Positions 21,301 through 33,477 of a stretch of 44,513 nt of DNA are shown piece after piece. Both the position numbers and the translations under genes were made by a program. This DNA comes from Spirogloea muscicola. Its lineage: Eukaryota > Streptophyta > Zygnematophyceae > Spirogloeales > Spirogloeaceae. How positions within the stretch are numbered: the first letter of the stretch is position 1; the number at the start of each line of letters is the position of its first letter. The DNA lies in assembly GCA_009602725.1 (NCBI GenBank), contig WELB01000142.1, forward strand, positions 302,234 through 346,746. Reading direction: 5' to 3'. The notes below the pieces were generated by a model. It saw only the letters and a list, made by a program, of their open reading frames with translations, was not told where the DNA came from and ran no database searches.

Positions 21301-22267
21301 AGCCCACACGTGGCAGGACTCTGGGCAGGCAGGGGCTGACACTGCTGATTGATGTGAACTGATGAATCTGACGCTTGTGCTCTCTTTGACTGCTCAATGA
21401 GCTGTAATGCTGCTGCAAGTGGTTCCATGGATGTGGATGCTTCAAAGCCCCCTGTGGTCTTCACCTTGGCTCCCCTGTCACCGACTCCTTGGCGTCTGTC
21501 CCAGTTGTCTGAAGGCCGTCCAGTCGAGGTCCTTGCGGTCCGCATCTGATATCGGCTTGCAGCAGGCCTGTTCCTGATATGCCCTCTTGGCTGTTGGCTG
21601 CTCACAGAATCGCCCGCGAGGCCCTCCTCAGCTGGGTGGCTACCAGGGCGGATATGCTGGCGGCGGGTACAGGGGGCCCCCTCCACAGCAGGGCTACGGT
21701 TACGCGCCTCCGCAGCAAGCTTACGGATATCAGCAGCAGTATGCTCCACCATATGGAGCTCCTCCTCCCCAGTATCCAGGTTACCCCCAGCCAGCAACTG
21801 GGTACGCTCCCCCGGCTGCAGCTCCAGCTCAGCAGGCCAGCTATGACTACTATGGCCAGCAAGCTGCTGCACCTGCTGCTGCTGCTCCTGCTGCTGCGCC
21901 AGCAACTGGAGCGCAGGATCCGAACTATGCGTACAGCCAGCAGCAGGGTTATTACTATGGCCAACAGCCTGCAGCAGCTGGTGCCTATGGCCAGCAGGGT
22001 TACGCCCAGCCGGGTTACGCAGGGCAGCAGGCCTATGGCGCCTATGGGTACGCGCAGCCTGGGGCCACAGACCCGGCATATGCGCAGCAAGGATATGCAG
22101 CTCAGGGCTACCAGCAGGCGGCAGGTTATGCGCAGCCTGGTCAAGACGGGAGCACAGCTGCTGCCACTGCCCCTGCTTCGTATGACTATAGCGCGACTGC
22201 CCAGGCAGCCACACCTCCTGCTACGGCCGCTTCGACTCCTGTTGCAGCCAGTACGCCAGCTTCATAA
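18395..22267 (+). CDS. FUBP/KSRP-like protein with two KH domains
   Basis: Predicted single-strand nucleic-acid-binding protein. Exons in phase are 18395-19088, 19232-19446, 19558-19743, 19936-20031, 20256-20327, 20503-20616 and 21608-22267 (678 residues). The N-terminal 230 residues are Ala/Glu-rich, with the basic patches GIKRKYDEY and LDAKRRRLEEEE that could act in nuclear import. KH1 starts at RRIEVPNSK and continues VGLVIGKGGETIKYLQQASG with RIQVTRD; KH2 starts at VSIRVPNSK and continues VGLIIGRGGETIKNLQNRSG. The GKGG and GRGG loops are the expected GxxG nucleic-acid contacts. In both, the intron falls just before VGL(V/I)IG. The C-terminus is a Tyr/Gln/Gly/Pro/Ala-rich, prion-like tail. 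The 990-bp last intron is the largest. The start ATG is in context GCAGCCATGGCG. Confidence 0.9.
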
Positions 22268-22506
22268 GGTAAATGAGGCGCAAGGATTGACTGCCCAGTA
22301 GCACCACTCTGACTTGGTTCAGAGCCGGAGGTCGACCCAAGTACAAATGGCATAGCATATTACTAAGGCCACAAAAGCAGTGAACAGGTAGAACTGATGA
22401 CCGATGTGAGGTCTATGCTGAGAGATATAGGACACGAGTGACATGCAATGCGTGAGCTGTAGGTAACAACATCTATTGCGCTTGTGTCTAGCTTTGCACA
22501 CGGTAT

Positions 22507-22511
22507 TGTAA
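22507..22511 (+). promoter_or_regulatory. Candidate TGTAA polyadenylation signal of KH gene
   Basis: TGTAA 240 nt after the stop of the KH-domain gene. It is consistent with green-algal usage but short enough to occur by chance. Confidence 0.35.
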
Positions 22512-23276
22512 GCTTTGGAGCCCGATCAAGAGCGTACTGGTGCTGTTGGAGCTGTTGGATGGCCGATGGGGGTGTTGGTATGCCCTTCTGTGTCAGCAAC
22601 AGCACTGCTTAGCTTTTGCACAAGCGGTCTGGTTTGCAACAGCCTCCTCAACGAGCCTCCACTATTGCCGAGCTTTGCGCGTGGCGCTGGGCAGGGGCTG
22701 AACCCTTGCTGGGCGGACGAGCAAGTAGGACAAGCAGTTCCAAAGAAGCCGATGGCTTTGAAAACAGCCCGAAAAGCCAGCTGTGGAACATCAGCCCGGG
22801 GCGATTGCATAAAGCGAAACTCCAGCACGCGAACAGCTTCTTCCAATAGAAGGCAGTGGCTGTGAAAGGCCAGCCGAAAGAAATGTATAACGTCTGAAAG
22901 GATGGCGAGAAAACAGGATACTACTCTCCAAGACCTCAGCAAGTGGGCGCCCAGTGACCTCTGATCAGCAAATGGCTAATCAGAATAATTTGAGGAATAC
23001 CAGAATACCAAAGGAGCAGCACGTAGTTTCAAACCGCGCGGCCGAGGCCCTGATGCAGCCGGGACCCTAAATCCCCAGCGCCCCAGGCTCGCCGCCCTGC
23101 AGCCTTGCCCGTCCGCCTGGCAACCTCGCCAGAGGCCCAAGTGCCCTCGCACGCTGTCCCGCGCGACGAGCGAGAGGCCGCCATGGCCGTCCCCTCGCCG
23201 CAGTAGCGCAAATCCTGCCTGCGGCAGCCCGAGGTGGGGGTGCCACACTCGGCGGTTGCTGCGATCGCCCACAACG
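22512..23276. other. Intergenic region before GOT1
   Basis: No gene recognised. Around 22765-22805 the sequence AACAGCCCGAAAAGCCAGCTGTG resembles the reverse of the TTTTCGGGCTGGCT core of the dispersed tail repeat, so a worn minus-strand copy may sit here. The right part, C/G-rich, is presumably the GOT1 promoter and 5' UTR. Confidence 0.4.
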
Positions 23277-24409
23277 ATGGTGTCCTTCGAGATGAACGAC
23301 CGGAAGAGTACGGCGCCCCTGCTGCTGCCTGCAGCTCTGCTCAGCCTGGACGATGGGCTCTGCTTCTTGGTGCTGCATCTCTGGGCTGTGCCTGTTGTGA
23401 CACGGCAGTGGATCCTGAGGAGAAGCACACACCTGCTTGTCTGGGTCCTTGTGCTGATCCCAGCAGTGGAATGTTCTGTCGTGCAGAGATTGGCATAGGC
23501 CTTACGGGCTTTGGAGTCCTGTTCTCCTGCCTCGGCGTCATCTTCTTCTTTGACAAGGGCCTCCTGGCAATGGGCAATGTAAGCCTCGGTGCAGCCTGCA
23601 ACCTTCAGCTCGGGCCCCGACACACAGTGCGCCGATGACAATGACGTGGCTCATGATCACGGGCGCAGCCCCTCAAGCAGCGCTGATTTGCACTGATCTT
23701 GCAACAGATCCTCTTCCTTGCCGGCGTCACGCTGACTATTGGCCTCAAGTCCACAGTGTCCTTTTTTCTGAAGCGACGAAACCATAAGGTAAGCTCTTGG
23801 ACTGTAACTAGCTCTCCTTTAGGTTGGTGTTATTTAAACAATCTGGGCGGAGGCTGCTTTAAGGGGTGTCAAACGGGGACCTCACCTGGCCCATGGTTTC
23901 TGAGAGTCACAATCTGAGGGCCACGATGTGTGTGTGACTTTGACAGCATCTGCATCCTGGACTCGTGAGTCAATAAGAATATGAAGCTGATGCTAGGGGG
24001 CTTTACTGGCTCACACAGGGTTCCATCTTCTTCCTGGCTGGCTTCTTTCTTGTGCTCGTCGGTTGGGCAATTGTTGGCATGATCGTCCAAGCGTATGGCT
24101 TCATCCTGCTGTTCAGGTGACCTTGAGAGATCTCCATTTGTCTTATGCAGTCACTTTGTCATCCGTCCACTGCTGATCCACCTCATAGTAGACTGGTAGA
24201 CAGCAAAGGGTGAGGCTGAGGTCGTGTGAGCATGCGACTGGCAGTGCTGTCATCAGTATGTTGAGGATTGCTCACACCAGATGCTCGACAATGGTTGCAG
24301 TGGGTTCTGGCCGACCGTCGTTGTCTTCCTGAACAGGATACCTGGACTCAGCTGGATTTTGAATCAGCCGTTCCTGAGAAATGTACGGACGGCAAGAAGT
24401 TCACGATGA
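23277..24409 (+). CDS. GOT1: GOT1 vesicle-transport membrane protein
   Basis: Small four-helix membrane protein of the Got1/Sft2 group, acting in ER-to-Golgi and early Golgi traffic. Exons in phase are 23277-23307, 23487-23578, 23708-23788, 24019-24116 and 24301-24409 (136 residues, matching the family's roughly 140). It opens MVSFEMNDRK and continues KIGIGLTGFGVLFSCLGVIF (helix 1), FFDKGLLAMGN, ILFLAGVTLTIGLKSTVSFF (helix 2), KRRNHKGSIFFLAGFFLVLV (helix 3), then WAIVGMIVQAYGFILLF (helix 4). It ends with FWPTVVVFLNRIPGLSWILN and QPFLRN. The last eight codons (VRTARSSR) are less certain: a GT follows the FLRN codons and an extra exon is possible. Start, phases and length all agree with the family. 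Confidence 0.93.
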
Positions 24410-25209
24410 CTAGCCCCGAGGCTGGCCCTTGACATGCCTTGTTGTGATTCTTCATGTCCTTCATTGAGTGCAGCCAGGATCTGATAAGCGCCACTGCTCT
24501 CTGTCTGCCAGTTCTTTGGGAGGTTCCAGGAGCACCGGATACCACCATGACGTCGTGCACTAACCAGTGTGGCACAATGCGTGTCAACAACCTCTCGCCT
24601 TTCTTTCGCTTCATTGACCAGCTTCTGTCTTGCTGTGACATAGTGGGGTAAAGGAGGCTTCCGTCCAGGCCGCCTGCTCAGTCCTCCATACGGCACCGTG
24701 CATTGCTTTGTTTGGCACTCAGTAACGGGTGCTAGAAAGCAGGAGACGCTCCTCAGAGCCATGGCAAATGGACTGGAGGAAGCGATGCTGTGTGCAAAGA
24801 GGAAGGGCCAAGTGTGGCCACTTACGAAGGTGGAGCGATGAAGCGCAGCCTCCTCTGCTTGCCGTGCCACGAGCACCCAGCGAGCACGACTTTGCGCAGG
24901 GAGGTCGTTGGAGGGGGGGGGGGGGGGGGNGGGGGGGGGGGGGGGGGGGTTGGGGCTTCTGGGTCCCCATGGACCAGCCAGGTTTGTTGCGAGCCATGCT
25001 GACGATGGTGCCTGGGGAAGGCGGGGCAAGTGAGGATGCCATGGGAGATGGCAAGGGGCCCAGAGGAGCCTGCCCAAGAAGGGAAAGCTCTGGCGAAGTT
25101 AAAAGTGGTTGCTACTATCAAGGGGCGCCCTCGAAAGCCAGCCCCCCTTGATACAGAGGCAATTGAGCTTGCATCTAAATTATGCGGAGCCGCAGGCTGG
25201 GCAACAGGG
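24410..25209. other. Intergenic region with homopolymer-G tract
   Basis: A G-run with one N occupies 24913-24949 and may mark a sequencing problem. Plus-strand text on both sides looks faintly coding: QETLLRAMANGLEEAMLCA near 24750-24810, and KALAKLKVVATIKGRPRKPA near 25080-25140, which contains an AT-hook-like GRPRKP. Neither could be built into a gene. Confidence 0.4.
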
Positions 25210-25640
25210 CCCTTTCACTACCACCGCATCAGCAATAGCAAGTCAGATGAGCTGTGGGGAGGGCGAGGAAGCCCGCTAAGCGAGCCAGAGGCTGCAGCAT
25301 GGGCGCAAGATTGCACGGCAATGCAAAGCAAGCAATTGGGACCGAAGGAGTAACGAGGAGAAAAGCATGCAATAGTTGGACACGAGAGAAGGCGCGAGGT
25401 GCGCATGAAATTGAAAGTGAGGCCAAATCTAGCCTTACAAATGTCCTGTTAACTGGATAATGAGCTGGCAAAGGGGGTCACTTGTATCCCCGAGTGAGCA
25501 CATGCGTCTCGGACAAGCTATACTGAGGCGCCAAGCACGAGGTCCGAAGGCACGGAGTCTCCAGGAAGTGCTGCACCCTTGTTCGCGGCGCCGCTGGTCA
25601 GCAGCGAAAGTAACGAGGGCCACCGACCCCCCGTGCAATG
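25210..25640 (-). repeat. Diverged minus-strand copy of the dispersed LINE-tail repeat
   Basis: The reverse complement matches 38180-38430 in order: GGGGGTCGGTGG, CTCGTTACTTTCGCTGCTG, ACCAGCGGCGCCG, GGGTGCAGC, GCTTGCTTTGCAT, CAGCCTCTGGCT, CAGCTCATCTGACTT. Internal spacing and many bases differ, so it is an old copy compared with the pair at 38263-38538 and 44238-44513. Confidence 0.7.
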
Positions 25641-25951
25641 GGAAGTCGGAGACGGTAAGATGGGACAGGGGTAACGCGCGGGGGAGGGCACAAGAGTCTT
25701 CGGGGCCATCAGGCAGCGCGGCGGCGGCATCGAAGCGGGCGCTGCATGACGGCTCGTCGTTGCATGAGCCCCACGATCGTGGTGCCGCCTTCATCCGCGG
25801 CTCTCCTGCTGCTTCATGTATTGCGCTGCAAAGCCTCACGGCTCCGCCAGCCTGCCACAGTGTGAGCTGTCCTGTGCAACTGATCCAGCTCCCAATGACG
25901 TGCGCTTGGCTGGGAGCAGCTCGGCTGTCCTGACTGGCACAGTTCGGCGAC

Positions 25952-28900
25952 ATGGCGATCGCTACCAAGGACCTGGACGCCGCTTTCCGAGCGGTTGGGC
26001 AGACCATGTACTCACGAGCCGACCTTTATGGCTGCCCATTGCCAACAGCAGCCAATTGTAGTTTAATTGCAGCAACCGATACCCGTTCCGATCGCTCCAA
26101 CAGTTGCATCAGTCTGGCCTCCCTTGCTGGACTTGTTGAAGAGGATATTGCACCTGAAGATGCCGTCACTTCAGCAAGCGGGCTTGTCACACTGACGGTC
26201 ACTGTGAAGTGATGTCTGCTTCTCGCCCCCGGTCTCAAGGTGCTATATGTGAAGCGGTGCTCGTTGAATGCTCTCTGATACTCTCGCTTTTACTCTCCAC
26301 AGTGGCACAACCATTTGGCATGCTCATGGATCTCAGCTTGTCCAGTTGTCTGAGGCAGAGCTTGGCACATTCTTCGATGGGGCAGCTTACGTCATCCTTC
26401 GGGTAAGAGCCACCTCCTTTGAGAAGTGCCATCTGTAGTGTTAGCTCATCAGCTCGCAGCGAGGCCCTACTCCAAGCATTGATGTATCGTGGCCTACCTG
26501 TCTTGTCTGCAGACATCTCAGCTGAAGAGCGGAGCTTTGCGCCACGTTATCCACACGTGGACAGGGAAAAGTGCAGATCAGGTCTTGCCTGACCCACGAC
26601 ACGAGCTTTGTCGCCCTTCTGCCCTGCCCATCCTTCGTGCCTTCACCGAATTCACTTATTGGTCGGTCGTCTGGAACCAGCGGTCTCAGCCGCTTGACCC
26701 TTGCTGCACGATGCACAATGGCACCACTGAGGACCTCTCCACCTACCTGCCTCTTATCAGGACGAAGCAAGTACTGCTTCTCTGAAGGCTGTAGAACTGA
26801 ATTCCGCTCTAGGGGCCAAGTCTATTGAGATGTGCGAGCGACAAGGCCACGAGTCAGACCTCTTCCTGTCTTACTTCAAGCCCTGCCTTCTTCCTGTGGC
26901 CGGACACAGAACAACCACTTTCCATCCAGAACTGAAAGAAGCCCGTCTCCTCAGCTGCCAGGGGCGCCCTGCTATGCGCGTCAGAGAGGTGCGTCGACCC
27001 GAGGTGGCTGTATTTGCATGACTCGTGCGTCCATTGCATGCCTAGCATGAACGAATGGCCATCGCCAATCAGATACGGCCTTCTCTATGAGGGTGCATCA
27101 TCCTTTCAGGGGACAAGATGGAAAGTGGTCACCAATCTGGAGGTGACAGCGTGATACAAGCTGAAGCTTGGTAATATTGGCAGCAGGTTCCATTGGCTCG
27201 ATCCTCTCTCAATCATTCCAGTGTACTCATTTTGGAGACTCCTGCCAAAGTGATCCAATTCAATGGAGCAAACACAAGCAGATGGGAGAGAAGCAGGGCG
27301 CTCAGTGTTGTTCAGTACATCAGACAGCATCATCCAAAAGGAGAACTTGGGATGGCAGTGATAGGTTGCACCTCAGCTGTTTCAGCAGGCTTCCTAAGAT
27401 TGCCTCCTTCCTTGTTGTCCTTTCCTTCCTTGCTGTGCACTGCAGGTAGTCTGATGTGGGTCCCTGCCTATTTCAACTAATCCTCTTCCTCTGTATTTCC
27501 AACAAACAGAGGATGGCAGGTCAGATGATGCAGAGGCAGAGTACTTCTGGGAACACTTTGGCGGCTTTGCGCCTATAGCGAAGAAGGGCTCAAGCATTGA
27601 CGATACAGAAGCCAAGCTAACAAGCAGCAGCCTTTTCTGGTTAGTATTCTCCGGGATGCAGCTAGAGAGCAGAATGTGGCAAGGCCAGAGATGCCTACCC
27701 TAGCTGCTGCAAACTTGTGTTCAGCCAGCATAAGGAGCCTACCATGTTCGGCTGAAGGGTTGGGGTGCATTGGCAATCAGACTCTATGACTAGTTGACGA
27801 TTGTGGGTGTGAGCGCGATGATGATAATGTGCAAGCCATGATGATGTAGGATATCGAAGCAAGGTCTGAGCAATTTGGCCACTGCTGGATTGAAGAGGGT
27901 CATGTTGGAAGGCAATAAGTGCTACTTACTGGACTGCGGTGGCGAGCTATATGTGTGGTATGGGCGTGTGTCTTTGCTTGAGGAGAGAAAGTTAGCTGCC
28001 ATGTCAGCTGAGGTAAGCTGCAGAGCTGCGGTGGCCTTTTCATCCATTTCTGCTCCGGTCTTGATGCAAATGCCGTTGTGCTTTATATGATTTTAATCAT
28101 TTCCCATTCCTATCCAGGTACTCGTGGCCCAGGAAAATAGGCCGCCAGCAACCAAGATTGTTCGAGTAGTGGAAAGATATGAGCCTGCAAGCTTCAAGAG
28201 GCACTTTGAGGGTTGGCCACCTTCTGCAGTGGATGGGAAGAGGAATGGTAATCAGAAGAGGGCATTCAGGCTTGAAGACCTGCATCATACCTCATTGGTT
28301 GCTCTCCCATCATGCCCACGCTGTGCACTCAGCTGAAGCCTACTTGTGTGGTTGCACAGCACAGTCAGGGACTCCAGTCACTGCTGAAACCAATAGCGTG
28401 CTCTCGGATTTCCATGGAAAACTCGAGGTCTGCATAATCTCAACCTAGGAAAGGCACAGTGCGTACATCTTGCATGTGCTTGAGAGCTGGCACCTTGATT
28501 ACAGACTATCCTGGTAGAAGTGTTCCCGATGTATGCAGGATGTATGCAAGACAATAGTGACAACTCTCCATGCAGTTCAAAGTGTGTTGTTCTTGTCACT
28601 CTGTGCAGGTTTGGCTTATAGAAGGCTCCAGTTTGGTCCTGCTCGATCAAGATGATCATGGCAAGTTTTACAGTGGCGACTGCTACACTGTCAGGTACTC
28701 CTACCAAAGAGACAGGCGGGAGGAATTCCTTGTCTTTGTCTGGTTTGGAGGCCAGAGTGATCAGGTACTATCAAGTGCTCCTTACAAGCACACATAAATG
28801 TGGAATCTGACGTTGCTGTTGTTGCGGGTTACCATCCACGGTGTACGTTCTGGGGTGTAGAGTAGATTATGAAGTTGACAAATAGTCATCCGCTTTAAAT

Positions 28901-31900
28901 AAGTCTCCATCCTGGTGCCAATGAGCTTGCTTTCAAAGGGACCCCGTCCTTTTGGCCAAAAGCTCATCTGTAACAATGTCTTGGTGGCTGCAAGGCCTCT
29001 CGCACCGCTGCTACCAAGCTGGCTGACAGCATGGAGGCTAGTCACAGAGGGAGAGCTGTGCAGGTATACGTGCCAAGCTGCAACCAGGGTTATAGTGTTT
29101 GAGGAATATCAAGTCCTGTCTACGTCTGCTGCTTGAATACCAGTTGCAGTAAGTGGTTGAGAGTCAAGTCAGGAGATCAACGTAGTCAAAGCACTGGTGT
29201 CAACTGCGACCTTCATGTGAATGCACTGAGGATGTGGTCAGATCCTCGTCTGACCATGTCTCCTGCCATGCCTGATCTTTCTTGTTGAGGCCTAACAGGT
29301 CCGAATCCACCAAGAACGCGAACCTTTCTACTTCTTACCTCTCTTCAGTGACAATCTTGCATTCCTTGAGGTAAAGCCAGCGCAGTCAGATCGTCCACTC
29401 ATTCATCCCAACAACTGGTTACAAACATCATTGATGATAATGACGATTGTAAGCTGATTGTAGCCTCCCTGGCAACGAGGACTCTTGAGCTGTGGCATGC
29501 TTGATGCAGCTCATCTTGACTCATCACAGATCAAGTGGACATGAATCAGAGCACTCTGCTATCCTGTGCATGGAGATTCTTGAGCCAGTGCCTGTTGTGT
29601 GACTTGCTGCATTTTCTGTAGTGCAGGGCAATCGAAGGAGCACTTTGTCAGATTCGGAAGGCCAAAGCTTTTACAGCTCTGATTTCAAAGCGCTCTTCAG
29701 GGTGCAAACTAAGGCTTCCATACACTTTCTGGTCCAAGTTGTCCCAGTAAGTGCTTGTATGATCTGTCCTGTCCATCATCTCTCAGGACTGTCTTTGTAG
29801 ACTGGCAGTTTGACATGCCTGGTAGCATCTTAGTCACCAATCACCATGTGCAGCTTGCGAGCTGCACAAAAAGTTGCAGTATCTGCAATTCTGCACTCGT
29901 AGCCCTGTGCATGACTCGAGATTGTGCAGCCCTCACCTCCAACACCCTACCATTTTTCAGCTCGTCTGGAAGTGGTCTGGTCTGAAAGTGGTCGGGAGCC
30001 CGTCCGATTGAAAAAGTTCACCTTTGCTTCTATCCGTGTGCTACAGGTCCCATCATCATTGGATTCCTCAGGTTGCTCCATACTCCAGACCAAGTCAGCG
30101 ACGTTCTTGTGGCATGGGAGTACAAGTTCTAAGAGTGAACAAGCTTGTGCAGCCAAATCAGCTAGCTTCTTGAAGGTGATTTCTCTTCCATTACTTTTGG
30201 TTTGACTTGCTAGTGCCTATGTTAGATCTTACAATCATACCTTGACTTGAGGGAGCCCAATACAAAACCGTCATGCCTGCAAGTCTGCCAACCAATGCAT
30301 ATTATCAAATAGAGGTCTTTGCTACGGTGCAGCTAGGATCCATGACAAAGGTTGTGGAGGAAGAGAAAGAGCCCTCTGCATTCTGGAAGTCTTTGGGGGG
30401 AAAGGCGGCCCTTGGGAAGTTCAAGAAGTCACTGGAGATACTTTGTGATGCTCGGCTTTTCCACTTTGTCTCGTCATGTAAGTAAGAATTCAGCTCCACA
30501 TTCAGTAGCCAGCCAATTACCCTCTGCCCTTTGTACACCAGACATCATCCAAGTCTACAGAGATACTCACACACACTTACTTAGCATTTGCAATTCGCCC
30601 CTTGATGATGCAAGATCTCCGAGTTGTGGGAAATGTGTCAGCTCATAGTGTTGTAAAGACGGGGTATCTGAGATGGATAACCTGACAAACTGCTCATTCT
30701 GATGACCGATGGCTGTTGTGACATGCCGAGCCCATGGAGCAGCTGGTGGTCAAGTACGTTGCCACATTAATACATGAAAAGTTGTAATTGCAAGCTTGGA
30801 AAGTAGCTCTCTTTCTGTGTGGAACTTCAAGCACGCCACTGCACTATAAGCATGAACGGTCTTGATAATGCCTCGCCGCATATTGACAGCATCTCATATG
30901 CAATGTTGGGCTTGTTGACAGTTCTGGGAAGTTCACAATTTCACGCAAGACGACCTAGCCAGTGATGCGGTCATGGTGCTTGACGCCTACGACTCAATCT
31001 TCGTTTGGGTGGGGCTTCAGGCCACCGGGGCAGACAGAGTTGCTGCCTTTGATATTGCACAGGTGAATTCAGCAGCCTGTATGTCTGCTTCTCCAACAAG
31101 GTCACTATACTGCTGTTACTAGCATGATCAGCTGATGTATGCATGCTGTTGCTCTGGTCCTGATGCAGGGCTGCCCAGTGCTTTCGCCTGTCCTTCTGTG
31201 GTGTGCTGACAACATGCAATTTCAGGCCTATGCAGAACTGTCTTCAAAATCCGAGGTTCGGGAAAGTGGTGTGGCAACTGCCAAGGTCATGCAATGCAAT
31301 GAGCCACCGATCTTCACTTGCTACTTTGATGGCGACTTTCAGAGACTCGAGGTGAAGGGACCAATCTTGCATCTCAGTGACTGCTTCGCTTGCTCTACTA
31401 TGCTCAATGGCCACCCAGTATCGGCGGCACACTAAGCATGATGGAGTTGATCCTGGAATGTCAATATGTCCAAGAGCTGCGGGCTTTCATGCTGGCTACG
31501 GTGGTGCTGCCAACAACCTGAGAGTGTGACTTCGTGGGAATGATGGTTATTCCTTCATTCATGACCTTGTCAAACTTGCCTACAGGTTATTGTTGACCCA
31601 TACGAAAGCAAGCTGGCGGCACTGCTTGGGCACCCGTCCCAATGTACACCTGAGGTGGGGGCTTGGCCTGAGGTGGGGGCTCGCAGCACGTCTGCCGTGC
31701 AGGTTGTTTTCAAGGCATGTTATCAAAGTCCAACTTGTAATTGATGTCTGAAAATTATGTGCCTGACTGTGTCCTGCATGCACTCACAGCCACCGCAGAG
31801 GATGCACGTACCCACTTCCTCTCCTGCTCCAGCGCCGTCCTCGAGATATGCCTCTTCAGATCCTTCTGGCTACAAGAAACAAAGCCAGCCTGTGGAGCAA

Positions 31901-33029
31901 TTTTCACGTTGCAAGGACGAGGAAAAGATGGTCCATATACAGCGGCCAATGGCCATGTCTGCATTATCTGATCTACTGCAACAAGACAGGGGCCCAAGCT
32001 CCGGGACCTTCGTTCTGCCTGCAAGTGCTCAAGCATTGCTGGAGGCTTCGTTCGATGAAGACACAGGCACTCATCTTGGAGCTCAGGATTATGTGATGGT
32101 TGACCTTCCCAAGTCCAGCCCACAGGCAGCGTCTCAACGTGCTGCAGCAATTGCTGCGCTATCGGGCAAGCTCACTGCAGAGAAGCCAGCGGGTTGGTAT
32201 GCTACCCATGGCTTCGAATATGCGGTCTGCAGAGCGCACACTCACAGAACACAGAGTACTAAATATAACTTCTATTTAATTGCTGTTGGCTTCATTGCCG
32301 GCTTGCTTTCCCTTTATCAGCAAGTGCTTCTTACTTACTGAGAGGCCTTCCTTCACTTGTCAAATAGGAGGTGGCAGCATTGGTGTAGGCCGTTCTCCCA
32401 AGGTGCTAGGAGCAACCCCATCCACTCCTCCCTCGACTCCGACGCCACCATCTTTGCTTGAAGGGTTCCAACAAATCGAGCATATGCATTGTATTTCCAA
32501 GGAGGACGACCCGGCACATGCTGCTGCTCCTGCGACGGTTGAAAGTGCGGTTGCCAGTGAAGCCGTTGTAGATTGTGCTGACAACATTCACTTGTCCAAG
32601 AAGGCAGCACCTACAGCAATTCCCTATGACCGGCTTCGAGTCAGTTCTGGCTATGCTGCTGAAGGCATTGACGAATTGCACCGAGAGGTAGTAGCTGTTC
32701 ACCGTTGATGCACAAAGAATACTCTTTCTTCTGTAGAAGTACGTGTATCTTAATTGCTGGCCAGCACTAGTTGCTTTGTGGACTAGGAGTCCTCAACCAC
32801 ATAATTAAGCATGCCAAGATCTTGACAACCTGAATGATAAGTCTTCACATGAAGGTCTACAGTAGATTGTCCACTGCTAACGAGGTTGTTTTGGTCCTCC
32901 ACTCTCACCTTGCAGACATACTTATCAGGCGACGAATTTGAGAAGCTATTCGGCATGTCAAAATCTGCTTTCACCGGCCTGCCTAAATGGAAACGTGACC
33001 AAAAGAAGAAGTTGCTGGACCTTTTCTAG
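25952..33029 (+). CDS. VLN: Villin (gelsolin-repeat actin-binding protein with headpiece)
   Basis: Villins bind, bundle and in some forms sever actin filaments, with calcium control. There are 22 phase-matched exons: 25952-26007, 26303-26402, 26513-26581, 26761-26988, 27187-27364, 27510-27639, 27850-28012, 28118-28247, 28369-28427, 28609-28764, 28995-29063, 29299-29370, 29627-29746, 30047-30175, 30333-30477, 30731-30753, 30922-31062, 31226-31351, 31586-31654, 31790-32192, 32368-32687 and 32916-33029. They total 999 residues, near plant villins. It starts MAIATKDLDAAFRAVGQ. Gelsolin-repeat landmarks include LGTFFDGAAYVILR, FLSYFKPCLLP, VPLARSSLNHSSVLILE, EYFWEHFGGFAPIAK, CYLLDCGGELYVWYG, GKFYSGDCYTVRYSYQRD and VHNFTQDDLASDAVMVLDAY. 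A linker with SQRAAAIAALSGKL follows. The headpiece ends LPKWKRDQKKKLLDLF. The 23-nt exon 30731-30753 is the least certain. Confidence 0.93.
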
Positions 33030-33096
33030 CATGCTGGCATACGGGCGTTCTGTAGAAGTACGTGCATCGGGCGAATTGCCGCCTTTCAGCTAGACT

Positions 33097-33101
33097 TGTA
33101 A
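33097..33101 (+). promoter_or_regulatory. Candidate TGTAA polyadenylation signal of villin
   Basis: TGTAA 68 nt after the villin stop codon, the spacing expected for a green-algal poly(A) signal plus short 3' UTR. Confidence 0.4.
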
Positions 33102-33477
33102 GTAGATATTTTTTTGCCGTCCTTGGACACTTGCTTCTTGCAGTACATGCCAATTGCGCCACTTATGGTGATTGCAAATGGGTACACTTCAGGTGCTTCA
33201 TCGGTCACCTTATGCAGCACTGCTGCCAGTTGCACTCTTCATATGCAATATATGTGAAGTACCTCTGTGAGTCTCTTTCATCTCTATGAGTGTAACACAT
33301 GTTTGGCAGGAAATGTCGACATGAGCACGTCCATATAGACGACGCTCTGTATCTCTTAGAAACCCTGGCTTTGCAGAAGCAAGTGTGGCACATATGTGCC
33401 GTCAATATTGTCCGATCCGTTGCACAACACACATTGACTAGAGTGGACTGTGGTGACAAGATAACTAACCATCAACC
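33102..33477. other. Spacer between villin and copia fragment
   Basis: No gene or RNA recognised. It separates the villin 3' end from the truncated end of the minus-strand copia element. Confidence 0.5.

Noticed and set aside
21084-22214. A 376-codon minus-strand open frame opposite the KH-gene tail
   Set aside because: It is the antisense of the Tyr/Gln/Pro-rich repeats and of the last intron. The plus strand has the phase-matched exon, and the antisense protein has no recognisable domain.
24364-25077. A 237-codon minus-strand open frame through the G-run
   Set aside because: It depends on translating a homopolymer containing an N as poly-proline, and the flanks show no family similarity.
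29961-30046. An extra villin exon ahead of 30047
   Set aside because: Its acceptor at 29960 would put the following coding sequence out of phase, whereas joining 29746 directly to 30047 gives the expected villin order.
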